A stretch of DNA of 49,395 nt from Fibrobacter sp. (GTDB taxonomy: Bacteria > Fibrobacterota > Fibrobacteria > Fibrobacterales > Fibrobacteraceae), in contig JAKSIG010000020.1 in assembly GCA_024398955.1 (NCBI GenBank), forward strand, positions 1 through 49,395, read 5' to 3'. A model generated the notes under the pieces. It had not been told where the DNA came from. It searched no databases and saw nothing but the letters and a program-made list of their open reading frames with translations. Positions 37,101 through 43,429 of this stretch are shown here, piece after piece. A program made the translations under genes and the position numbers. Each line of letters opens with the position of its first letter. Positions within the stretch are counted from its first letter, which is position 1.

Positions 37101-37327
37101 TGCACGCCCGGCATCACGTTCATTACGGGAGTGGTGCCTGCGGGAGTTGCAGTAAAGGTGGAACCAATGCCGCCCACTGCGATACCGGTGGTAGACGGAG
37201 TGGTAGAAAGCGGGGTATACCAGGGCTGGATGAATTCCACGGCAAGACCCGGGGTCATAAGCTTCTGGACGGAACCGGCCATCTTGGCGCCGGCAAGGTA
37301 TTCTTTAGTGCTCATATAGATTTCCAT
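34178..37327 (-). CDS. GH116-family glycoside hydrolase (GBA2-like), cytosolic
   Basis: The 1049-residue protein has the GH116 N-terminal beta domain opening AVGGIGSTFTATPAG and the C-terminal alpha/alpha barrel. Key matches are AVIHDLGSPFDAEPDAYDWHN, EWKDLAPKYVLMVLRHYVTT, HGTDDTFDNLSSHGISVY and QAHDVWIGIQYSVMTACMM. Known members are beta-glucosidases, xylosidases and glucosylceramidases. No signal peptide is seen, so it probably acts on imported oligosaccharides. A second ATG at 37315 has a better placed GGAAA and could be the true start. TTA, CTA and TCA are absent over more than 1000 codons, so high expression is likely. The GH26 lipoprotein lies directly upstream on the same strand. Confidence 0.88.
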   Translation of the reverse strand: MEIYMSTKEYLAGAKMAGSVQKLMTPGLAVEFIQPWYTPLSTTPSTTGIAVGGIGSTFTATPAGTTPVMNVMPGVQVRTEKASDLRFNNFFFREAVISDKAQLVIYNFAAFTTYLGKFKLVDVKGAALFTETDQKKAEAKLNKILSDKEFLKNNMAAFERWHIQWSDRTAALLAKKGAKVEEVNRAVVIDFFDGVVGEKIARQGALTAAWADDKTFLGQEGYDAAKMQYTALYPVAETKYEGKGVQITKTQSSYVTPGDERLSSLPVNATVFTLENTTKETREVTIVQVQDSLCGYYARKDRQGVQDSSFVLVPMAKNPKAVSFSMEAADGREVRGIEFYNEEQQPASDFNGCMGISVAWNKKDNLNVSVKPMFYQDDAAATVKAALQSGRVNNIFVKNVYSGRETIAGAIAVTVVLKPKQKVSFQFNTVLDFPEIKLVKLTSQKKYTAFYPEAYGRVGAILDEALAADKTMDARLKAFEALVPKAKVAKIYKEAKKQVEFKSLAINTLSFLAEATVWDKEDRFLVRECADYPFFNSLDVYFYGSFSLLALMPRLDGVVMKRFGDAILAINENRRRHHEYVNLPFADLPDPKLEGPRAVRGAVIHDLGSPFDAEPDAYDWHNVKEWKDLAPKYVLMVLRHYVTTKNLDVLKECKDAVYAAMEYLEKMVNEGENFPLTHGTDDTFDNLSSHGISVYCGSLWIAGLRAAAKIAELLGDKNQAAKWNEKSVAANKEFDEALWDENEGYYHFFVTPMEMKDVNVEKYTALREAVKESIELPECPKAGIAAINAWLNSGEIPSDVELSKSELRGLKKAWITAQCKDAFTASWSAKVTNDCDDVFVDTLLADTYLRMLGLKPICDEAKAKKNLLKVFNTNYKANSPLIGAANLVHKDGSPLDEFNFQAHDVWIGIQYSVMTACMMHGLVKEAADLGDSMTRNLYDEAKVPFAAPEGFNGSCRLHAAALVSAFGLSQAAADKMHKALLSKGALLADSRISPKLPRNVAAFTKAYGAIAKDAKVDAEKLFTLMHSTALKYTAGKYFRPGMVFALLYK

Positions 37328-37422
37328 TGAATGGAGGGTTAAAAATTTTCATTTATAAAAATAGCATTTTTGAAACTGCAATTTTTATAAAAAAAGGCGA
37401 AAGTGTTTACAAGTGTTACGGG

Positions 37423-38454
37423 TTATTGGGCAATGCCTGCTTTCCATGCTTCCAAGGCTTCGTTGGAAGTGTCAACGCCCCAGTCGGCTTCGTAGCTCTT
37501 GCTTTGGCTAAAGATGACCAGACCCTTGATTTTCGGGAATTCCGTGGGCAGAACCTCGAACATATTCTTGAACCATTCAGCCTTTCTGCCGCCGTGTTCG
37601 GTGCAGGAAAATTCTGCCAGGAACATGGGCTTGTCGTAAGCGGAAAGTGCATCGTAGGCGGGCTTGAAAACTTCGGAGAAGGATTGCCAATGGGACCAGC
37701 TCTGTGCGGTTCCCCAGTTGTAGCCGTCGATGGATGTGTAATCTACATAGTCGTCGCCAGGGTAGGAGCCAGTGAGGGTAGCGCCTGCGCTGCTGCTTGC
37801 GTTGGTTGTCCAGATCCACTTCACGTTGGTGGCGCCTTGTGCGCGGAAACGTTCCACGATGTGGCGGAATGCGGCGGCCACCTTTTCTTCGGCGTTGTTT
37901 GCGGGATCCTTTCCGGTTCCCCAGGTGTACCAGTCTCCATTGGATTCGTGGAGGGGACGCAACCAAATTTCTGCGCCGAATTCCTTGACGCCCTTGGCGA
38001 AGTCATCCAGGTAGGCGTCGGTTTTGCCGTCCAGAATATCCTGGGCAGTGTAGGGCTGAGGCATCCAGGTAATCATCATGATGGAGCCGCGGCTCTTTGC
38101 CATTTCTGCGTAGGGCTTGGTCCAGGCCCAGTCATTGTACTGCCAGAGGACAAAGTGGTTGATGATGTCCAGGTGACGGTTCTGCAGTTTCTCGAATGCT
38201 TCTACGTTGGCGACTGTGGGCTGAGGAATTTCTTCGGGACCGCCCACCCAGGCGCCGATGAACAAATTGCCGAAGTTTTCGGAAGAAGGTGCTGCGCTCA
38301 TGGAAACCTCCGTGGATGTTGTGGAATTGTCTGCGTTCGCGTTCTGTGCGCTTTCTTGAGTTGCAATTTCCGTTGCCAGCTTGGTGGAACTGCAACCAGC
38401 GGCGAGGAGGCATGCAGCCGCTGTAACCAAAGTCTTAAGAATGCGATGCTTCAT
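37423..38454 (-). CDS. GH26 family endo-glycanase lipoprotein (beta-mannanase-like)
   Basis: The 343-residue lipoprotein (Cys21 in LLAAGC) has a short linker and a GH26 barrel: FIGAWVGG, MMITWMPQP, acid/base Glu170 in WLRPLHESNGDWYTWG, KWIWTTNAS, DYVDYTSIDGYNWG and nucleophile Glu281 in KPMFLAEFSCTEHGG. GH26 enzymes cut mannan or mixed-linkage beta-glucan. Which substrate applies here cannot be told. ATG 38454 follows AGAGGATTTT; six upstream codons in frame were rejected. It lies 95 bases upstream of GH116, so extracellular cutting and intracellular finishing may be linked. Confidence 0.92.
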   Translation of the reverse strand: MKHRILKTLVTAAACLLAAGCSSTKLATEIATQESAQNANADNSTTSTEVSMSAAPSSENFGNLFIGAWVGGPEEIPQPTVANVEAFEKLQNRHLDIINHFVLWQYNDWAWTKPYAEMAKSRGSIMMITWMPQPYTAQDILDGKTDAYLDDFAKGVKEFGAEIWLRPLHESNGDWYTWGTGKDPANNAEEKVAAAFRHIVERFRAQGATNVKWIWTTNASSSAGATLTGSYPGDDYVDYTSIDGYNWGTAQSWSHWQSFSEVFKPAYDALSAYDKPMFLAEFSCTEHGGRKAEWFKNMFEVLPTEFPKIKGLVIFSQSKSYEADWGVDTSNEALEAWKAGIAQ

Positions 38455-38544
38455 AATAAAATCCTCTGGCAATAAATTATGACTTTGTAATTGGAATGGC
38501 TATAATTTTAGGAATTCTAGAATCAAGAAGTGTTTTAACTGTTT

Positions 38545-38973
38545 TTACTTCAAGTTAATCAGACCAAAGCCTGCCAGGCAAACTAGAATGCCTACCACTT
38601 TGTTCCAGGTGATGGCTTCGTCATAAAGTCCATAACCCACGAAAATCAGGATGATAGCGAGAATGGAGGCCTGCACGATTTGCGCGATGCTTACGGGCCA
38701 GCAGGCTTTATAGGCGTAGATGAAACCCACTTCAAGGCCAACTACAATAAGGCCAAGAACGATGGGTGCCCAGTTCAGTTGTTTGAATTCCGCAAGCAGG
38801 CTGCCGGATTTGCCCAAGATAAAATAGAGAATGAGGGAGGCCACAGCGCCGACGCTATAAGTAATGGCTAATGCCGCGAAGGGGTTCATTCCCTTGGCGA
38901 CAGATTTGGCGCAAATCTGATAGATGACGTTACAGGCGATGATCAGGGCCATGGGCCAAATGTAAGCGAACAT
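38545..38973 (-). CDS. EamA/DMT-family small membrane transporter
   Basis: The 142-residue inner-membrane protein has five hydrophobic segments (WPMALIIACNVIY, FAALAITYSVGAVASLILYFI, WAPIVLGLIVVGLEVGFIYAY, VSIAQIVQASILAIILIFVGY, VVGILVCLAGFGLINL), the half-size EamA or SMR-like format. Such proteins move small metabolites or drugs as dimers; the substrate is unknown. It is upstream of GH26 on the same strand (90-base gap). A role in exporting or importing a sugar is possible but not shown. Confidence 0.8.
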   Translation of the reverse strand: MFAYIWPMALIIACNVIYQICAKSVAKGMNPFAALAITYSVGAVASLILYFILGKSGSLLAEFKQLNWAPIVLGLIVVGLEVGFIYAYKACWPVSIAQIVQASILAIILIFVGYGLYDEAITWNKVVGILVCLAGFGLINLK

Positions 38974-39000
38974 GACTGGAATGTAGAAAAAATCTGGTCA

Positions 39001-39034
39001 TAAAAAAGGCCGCCCATAAGTCGTTGGGCGACCT
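39001..39034 (-). terminator. Rho-independent terminator after the QueD-like gene
   Basis: On the - strand the stem GGTCGCCCA / TGGGCGGCC is followed by TTTTTT. It lies about 42 bases past the stop and just upstream of the EamA gene. Confidence 0.85.
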
Positions 39035-39074
39035 CCGTGATTATTATTTTGCGTTTGCGCGGGCGTAATGCGAA

Positions 39075-39644
39075 CTACGCTTTTTCCTTATATCCGCACT
39101 TGGGGCAAACGCCGTTTTCGTCCAGGGCGATTCCGCAGAGGGGGCAACGCTTGACCGTGCTGGTGACAGGGAATTCCTGGGAGGCGGCGTTCACTCCGCT
39201 GGTGAATGTAATCTTTGCGATGTTCAGCTTCGTTTTCAGAAGGTCGTAGACAATCTTGATCATGCCTTCCACCGTCATGGTCTCCTTCGTCACCACCAGG
39301 CGGCAATCCGGGTAAGCCGTGGCAAGTGCTGTCTTGAACGCAGGCCCCTTCATCTTGTTTTGCGGATGTCCGTTCCTGATGCCCTGCTTTTCATAGACAT
39401 CGAGAATCGCGGGGAGCAGCGGGTCGTCTTCACGCAGAATGAGGGCGTGGTCGAAATTCCGCAGAATGTTCCAGGCTGTCTTCTGGATTTCGTTGCAGGG
39501 GAACACCATGTTCACTCCATCGTTGATGGTATCCTCCACCTCGATAGTCAAGGTCCCCGTGTGACCGTGAAGGTACTGCGCCTCTCCCTTGAAACCGTAG
39601 AAACGGTGGGCATACTGCAGGCTGAACGTTGTGTAACTTCTCAT
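39075..39644 (-). CDS. QueD/6-pyruvoyl-tetrahydropterin-synthase-like protein with C-terminal zinc ribbon
   Basis: The 189-residue protein starts at ATG 39644 after a perfect AAGGAGG. FSLQYAHRF and YLHGHTGTLTIEVE provide the three zinc-binding His of the T-fold family, and NFDHALILRED keeps the Asp-His pair. Two catalytic residues of QueD seem lost. The Cys before LHGH is replaced (EAQYLHGH), and the Glu of VKETCTAG is missing in KITFTSGVNA. An added C-terminal ribbon (CPLCG...CPKCG, about 165-185) is not part of usual QueD. It is a relative whose reaction may differ. A small hairpin (GTTCGC ATA GCGAAC, 39656-39670) precedes the ribosome site. Confidence 0.75.
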   Translation of the reverse strand: MRSYTTFSLQYAHRFYGFKGEAQYLHGHTGTLTIEVEDTINDGVNMVFPCNEIQKTAWNILRNFDHALILREDDPLLPAILDVYEKQGIRNGHPQNKMKGPAFKTALATAYPDCRLVVTKETMTVEGMIKIVYDLLKTKLNIAKITFTSGVNAASQEFPVTSTVKRCPLCGIALDENGVCPKCGYKEKA

Positions 39645-39799
39645 ATTTCCTCCTTGTTCGCATAGCGAACTATGATAGTTGTTCCCCCAATATACCAAAA
39701 GGGGGATGTTGGAGACAAGGAGAAAAATTTTGTAGTTTGGGTGTGGAGATCGCTGTGGGAGCCTTTACAGTCACGACACTGGCCGACGTTCTCTTTTTC

Positions 39800-39997
39800 T
39801 TAGCGAAGTTCGTTGAGCAAGTCTTCGAGAATGTAGCCGTCGCTCATAAGCTGCAAACCTGTTTCAGGCTGCAGAAGTAACTTGTGGGTGTTGGATGCGA
39901 AAAAGATTGATAAAGCTGTTGCGCTATCAATATTCTTGGCTTCGGCCAGTTTCTTTACAAGTCTTGCTTCCTTACGCCAAAGAACTCCATTTTGCAT
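39800..39997 (-). CDS. Small DUF3791-like protein, third gene of a toxin-antitoxin-like operon
   Basis: The 65-residue protein is mostly helical, with a basic start (LWRKEARLVKKLAEAKN) and the ending SDGYILEDLLNEL, which recalls the 'Y-(I/V)-(V/L)-E-D' close of DUF3791 proteins. It starts 2 bases after the DUF3990 stop. A strong ribosome site (GGAGGAGG) lies inside the end of that gene, so it is translated from the same mRNA. It may be an antitoxin or accessory partner. The family match is weak and the role is inferred from position. The 155 bases up to the QueD-like start hold no clear terminator. Confidence 0.55.
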   Translation of the reverse strand: MQNGVLWRKEARLVKKLAEAKNIDSATALSIFFASNTHKLLLQPETGLQLMSDGYILEDLLNELR

Positions 39998-39999
39998 GG

Positions 40000-40488
40000 C
40001 TAGACCTCCTCCCAGCGAACGAAACTCAATGATTTATCCAAAACTTCTTGGGAACGGAAGCAAATTTGATGATTGACCTTTTTGTATTGTAACTGCCCAA
40101 GAGCTTGTTCTGCGGTTATAATCCCGTTCTCGTAGTTCTCAACAGTATCGATAACGTTGTCGTTGGCGACACCGCCTTCAATAACGTCGTATAGACTTTG
40201 CAAATTTCCACCGTTGCGACAATCGACTACATAATCAAGCCATTCCATGTCATAAACCTGGAATTTCTTGTAACGCGAGCCAAGTGAAGCTGGGAAGTCC
40301 TCGTCAAAATTGAATTCAGTGACAAACGCCTTTTTGACGCCCTTTTTGAAGGCTATGATCTTGGCCCACTTTACGGCTTGCTCGCGTAAACTTGTAAGAT
40401 AAAATCCTTGGCCGAAATCAACCTTGTTACGCCCGTAATTGGCAATTGGCTTTTCTACAGCTATGTCGGAACCGTGAAAAAGAATCAT
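40000..40488 (-). CDS. DUF3990 protein, predicted ADP-ribosyltransferase-fold toxin
   Basis: The 162-residue protein opens MILFHGSD, followed by VDFGQGFYLTSLREQAVKWA, the two hallmarks of DUF3990. That family is grouped with ADP-ribosyltransferase folds; the His of HGS and the Tyr of GFYLT would match the NAD-binding H and Y of the H-Y-E group. The third position may be Gln in NHQICF. It sits between two small genes in a tight operon: the upstream DUF3791 stop overlaps its ATG (ATGA) and the downstream gene starts 2 bases after its stop. This is the arrangement expected of a toxin with antitoxin partners. Toxicity is inferred, not shown. Confidence 0.75.
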   Translation of the reverse strand: MILFHGSDIAVEKPIANYGRNKVDFGQGFYLTSLREQAVKWAKIIAFKKGVKKAFVTEFNFDEDFPASLGSRYKKFQVYDMEWLDYVVDCRNGGNLQSLYDVIEGGVANDNVIDTVENYENGIITAEQALGQLQYKKVNHQICFRSQEVLDKSLSFVRWEEV

Positions 40489-40730
40489 ATGTTCTTAGCC
40501 TCCCGATTTTGCAAGGATTCGATGATGAAATCGGAGACCCAGTCAAGGCTCTGTGTATGCAGTTCCTCGTAAAATGCAAACAAACCGCTTTTTACGATGT
40601 CGTATTTTTGCAATCGTGAGAATAAATCAGAAGAATTGACACCGAGTTTGATCGCTGCATTTTCAATTGCTGCGACAGCAAGGTGAGTCTTCCGATAATC
40701 CAGGTCTTGTGCAATAAATTCGGCTGCCAT
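40485..40730 (-). CDS. DUF3791 protein, probable antitoxin
   Basis: The 81-residue protein matches the DUF3791 pattern: an N-terminal helix HLAVAAIENAAIKLGV, then SSDLFSRLQKYDIVKSGLF and FYEELHTQSLDWVSDFI. DUF3791 genes often sit next to DUF3990 genes. It is the first gene of the three-gene operon, as is common for antitoxins that must be made first. Its promoter at 40741-40769 is so close that the mRNA would have only about 3-4 bases before the ATG, so it may be translated without a leader. No Shine-Dalgarno is visible. Confidence 0.72.
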   Translation of the reverse strand: MAAEFIAQDLDYRKTHLAVAAIENAAIKLGVNSSDLFSRLQKYDIVKSGLFAFYEELHTQSLDWVSDFIIESLQNREAKNI

Positions 40731-40740
40731 GATAGCGAAT

Positions 40741-40769
40741 AAGATACAACATTTTTAATGCTGTGTCAA
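40741..40769 (-). promoter_or_regulatory. Strong sigma-70-type promoter of the DUF3791/DUF3990 operon
   Basis: On the - strand, TTGACA (40769-40764) and TATCTT (40746-40741) are 17 bases apart. The -10 box ends 10 bases before ATG 40730. The word AATGTTG occurs twice, once overlapping the -35 box, and could be an operator for self-repression. Confidence 0.75.
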
Positions 40770-40823
40770 CATTGCTATTTTCGCGGGGAATACTTCGACT
40801 CGCGCGTCGCAACGCCCATAAAG

Positions 40824-40855
40824 AAAAAGGACTTGAGATGAACTCAAGTCCTTTT
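40824..40855. terminator. Bidirectional terminator between the carB fragment and the DUF3791 operon
   Basis: The perfect 13-bp stem AAAAGGACTTGAG / CTCAAGTCCTTTT has a 5-base loop. On the - strand it would end transcripts of the carB fragment before the DUF3791 promoter. Confidence 0.85.
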
Positions 40856-40863
40856 GTAATGCT

Positions 40864-40932
40864 GGATCCCCGCTTTCGCGGGGATGACATACGGGGTGTG
40901 CTGCTAGATCCTTTGCTTCGCTCAGGATGACA
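40864..40932. repeat. Two REP-like palindromes
   Basis: The first (40864-40889) is built on GGATCCCCGC TTTC GCGGGGATGAC. The second (40905-40932) is built on AGATCC TTTGCTTCGCTC AGGATGACA. Both share the ends GATCC and GATGACA. Their - strand reading gives the peptide words HPERSKG and SPRKRGS, well known from dispersed palindromic repeats in many phyla. No transposase is near. Confidence 0.7.
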
Positions 40933-40984
40933 CGCAGAGGGCGTGCGGTTTCTGCCCGCATTCACGGGCGTTCCGCGATTCGCT

Positions 40985-42412
40985 TTATTTCACGATATGT
41001 CTATGATATTCCTGCAGCGAGCAAACTTCAAACCTACCGTAGTCGTGCTTGTCCATGAGGCCTTCGACGGTGGAGGTGAGGGCGGCGATGGTGGTGGTGA
41101 TAGGCACGCCGCTGACCACTGCCTTGCTGCGCATCTGGATTTCATCGACCATGGCTTCGGCGCCGGTCTCGCTGGTGTTCACGATCCACTGGACTTCCTT
41201 GTCGTGGATGAGGTCCAGCAGGTTCGGGCGGCCGCGGGAAATGCGGAACACGGCGCGGGTCTTGATGCCTTCGTTGTAGAGCATGGTGGAGGTGCCGCGG
41301 GTGGCGTAGAGGCCGTAGCCCAGTTCCACCAGCTGACGGATCAGGGGCACTGCGCGGGCCTTGTCCTCGTCCTTGAGGGAGACGAAGATGTTGCCCTGGC
41401 CCGGGATGCGGTTGCCGGAGGCCAGCTGGCTCTTGAGGTAGGCAAGGCCGCGGTCGCGATCCAGGCTCATGACTTCGCCGGTGGACTTCATTTCCGGGGA
41501 GAGGGTCACGTCGACGCCCGGGAACTTCACGAAGGGGAACACGGCTTCCTTCACGCTCACGTACGGAACATGGACTTCTTCGGTGAAGCCGATTTCTTCG
41601 AGGGTTTCGCCCAGCATGCAGCGGCTTGCGTAGCTTGCCAGAGGCACGCCGATGGACTTGGAAACGAAGGGCACGGTGCGGGAGGCGCGGGGGTTCACTT
41701 CGATCATGTAGAGTTCGCCATCCTTGACGGCGAGCTGCATGTTCATGAGGCCAACCACATGGAGTTCCTTTGCGAATTCCTTGGCGTAGCCGCGGACCTT
41801 TTCCTGCAGGTCCTTGCTGAGGGTCATGGGCGGGATGACGCTTGCGGAGTCGCCGGAGTGGATACCTGCGGGTTCCACGTGTTCCATGATGGCGCCCACC
41901 ACGGTGGTCTTGCCGTCGCTGATGCAGTCCACGTCAAGTTCGGTTGCGTCTTCCAGGAAGCGGTCGATAAGGATAGGCTTGCCTTCGCCGATGGCTGCAG
42001 CCTCTTCCACGAACTTGCGGAGGTACTTTTCCTTATAGACGATCACCATGCCGCGGCCGCCAAGCACGAAGCTGGGGCGCACGAGAACGGGGTAGCCGAT
42101 CTTTTCGACAATGGCGAGGGCTTCTTCCACATTGTGGGCGATGCCGGAAGCGGCCTGCTTGATGCCCACCTTGTCAACCAGCTGCTTGAAGAAGTCGCGG
42201 TCTTCGGCAAGGTCGATATCCTCGGGGCTTGTACCCACCACATTGGCACCGGCCTTCTTGAGGCGCATTGCCAAGTTAAGCGGAGTCTGGCCACCGAACT
42301 GCACGATAACGCCGTAGCAGTTTTCGCGTTCGTAGATGCCCATGACATCTTCGAGGGTCAGCGGTTCAAAGTAAAGCTTGTCGGAAGTATCGTAGTCCGT
42401 TGAAACGGTTGG
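40985..42412 (-). pseudogene. carB: carB fragment: C-terminal 476 codons of carbamoyl-phosphate synthase large subunit
   Basis: The frame reads from TVSTDYDTSDKLYFEPLTLEDV to the natural end YHRHIVK. It covers most of the second ATP-grasp domain (VIVQFGGQTPLNLA, RPSFVLGGRGM, IEVNPRASRTVPFVSK) and the whole allosteric MGS-like domain. The first roughly 600 residues of a normal CarB (about 1070) are missing. Homology stops abruptly at about 42412, where NPE should precede TVSTDYD. The frame continues upstream to a TTG at 42442 with unrelated residues. The fragment has no frameshift and avoids TTA, CTA and TCA, so it is recent or kept in step with the second copy whose 3' end appears at 49289. 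Alone it should not make carbamoyl phosphate. Confidence 0.85.
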
Positions 42413-42650
42413 AGGCTTCGCCTCTATCCCCTGGCTCGCCAAATGAAAATAAACAAGTTTATGTTCGCTTGGCTCGCTGCGTGGCTATCCGGGTTGCTCT
42501 CGACTTTAGTGCGTTCCCTTGCCTGCGGCAAGGTCGGGCTATATTTTAGGGGCAGTCGCCAGCGCTGCGCTTGTCGCCAGCCTCCTAAAACGGAGCCTTG
42601 CTACGCGAGTCTCGGCCCATACGGGTAACTATCCCTAATGCGATCGCAAA
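42413..42650. other. Structured G+C-rich sequence at the carB fragment junction
   Basis: There is no convincing gene between the carB break and DUF3800. The stretch contains the hairpins GGAGGC TTC GCCTC (about 42413-42424), CCTTGCC TGC GGCAAGG (about 42519-42535) and paired words such as GTCGCCAGC repeated at about 42556-42582. It ends with CGGGTAACTATCCCTAA. The mixture suggests a folded RNA or a mobile structured repeat. I recall similar word strings from intergenic repeats in Bacteroidetes, but cannot verify this. Confidence 0.4.
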
Positions 42651-42660
42651 AAAATGGATA

Positions 42661-42689
42661 TTGTCACTAAATTGACACCCTTTTATTTT
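42661..42689 (+). promoter_or_regulatory. Probable promoter of the DUF3800 unit
   Basis: TTGTCA (42661-42666) and TATTTT (42684-42689) are 17 bases apart. A small inverted repeat, TGTCA ctaaat TGACA (42662-42677), covers the -35 box and could be an operator. AAAGGTG lies 9 bases before the DUF3800 ATG. Confidence 0.45.
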
Positions 42690-42715
42690 ATATTTCCTAA
42701 AAAGGTGAAAATAAC

Positions 42716-43429
42716 ATGATAGAGTATAACTTTTATTGTGACGAAAGCTGCCATCTGGAAAATGATGACAGTAACGTCATGGTTCTTGGTGCTGTGTGGT
42801 GTCCCAAGGAGAAACGCCACGAAATTAATGAACGAATAAAGCAAATAAAAAAACGTAATGGTGTACCAGAAAGAGCTGAGTTAAAGTGGACGAAAATTGC
42901 CCCTGCGAAAATGCAAGTGTACTTTGATTTAGTTCAGTATTTTTTTGATGAAAAAGATTTGCATTTTAGAGGACTTCTGATTCCTGAGAAAAATCAGCTG
43001 GATCATAAGGCGTATAATCAAACTCATGATGATTGGTATTACAAGATGTACTTTGGAATGCTTAAGGCAATGCTTGTTCCCACCGATCGTTACAATATTT
43101 TTATTGACATAAAAGATACGCATTCTTCTGAACGCGCAGAGAAATTGCGTCAGGTTATATCGAACTCCATGTATGATTTTTCGAAGAATATCGTAAAACA
43201 GGTTAAGCCGATCCGGTCTGAAGAAGTTCAGATTATGCAAATCACGGATGTTTTGATTGGCGCTTTCGGATACAACAATCGCAATTTCACTGACGGGAAA
43301 ACTCGTAGTACTGCAAAACGAACTATAATTGAACTTATCCAAAAGCGATCAGGTTATACTTTGCAAAAATCAACATTGTTAAGAGAAGACAAGTTGAACC
43401 TTTTTGTCTGGAGGTCTTCTAATGCCTAA
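42716..43429 (+). CDS. DUF3800 protein, RNase H-like nuclease fold
   Basis: The 237-residue protein opens YNFYCDESCHLENDD and MVLGAVWCP. It also carries FIDIKDTHSS and VQIMQITDVLIGAFGY. These are the DUF3800 motifs, with the acidic residues of an RNase H-like active site (Asp-Glu near residues 9-10, Asp in the central strand, Asp in QITD) all present. DUF3800 genes are frequent in phage, plasmid and defence regions. Base composition is A+T-rich compared with the core genes. Its last 8 bases overlap the start of the next gene, so the two work from one mRNA. Activity is inferred. Confidence 0.8.
   Translation: MIEYNFYCDESCHLENDDSNVMVLGAVWCPKEKRHEINERIKQIKKRNGVPERAELKWTKIAPAKMQVYFDLVQYFFDEKDLHFRGLLIPEKNQLDHKAYNQTHDDWYYKMYFGMLKAMLVPTDRYNIFIDIKDTHSSERAEKLRQVISNSMYDFSKNIVKQVKPIRSEEVQIMQITDVLIGAFGYNNRNFTDGKTRSTAKRTIIELIQKRSGYTLQKSTLLREDKLNLFVWRSSNA

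Noticed and set aside
34250..37330. Open frame of over 1000 codons antisense to GH116
   Set aside because: Its codons are exact reverse complements of the GH116 codons. It is open only because GH116 avoids TTA, CTA and TCA. The product is compositionally odd and matches nothing.
40943..42403. Open frame of 486 codons antisense to the carB fragment
   Set aside because: In codon register with carB and His/Gly/Val-rich as expected of a shadow frame.
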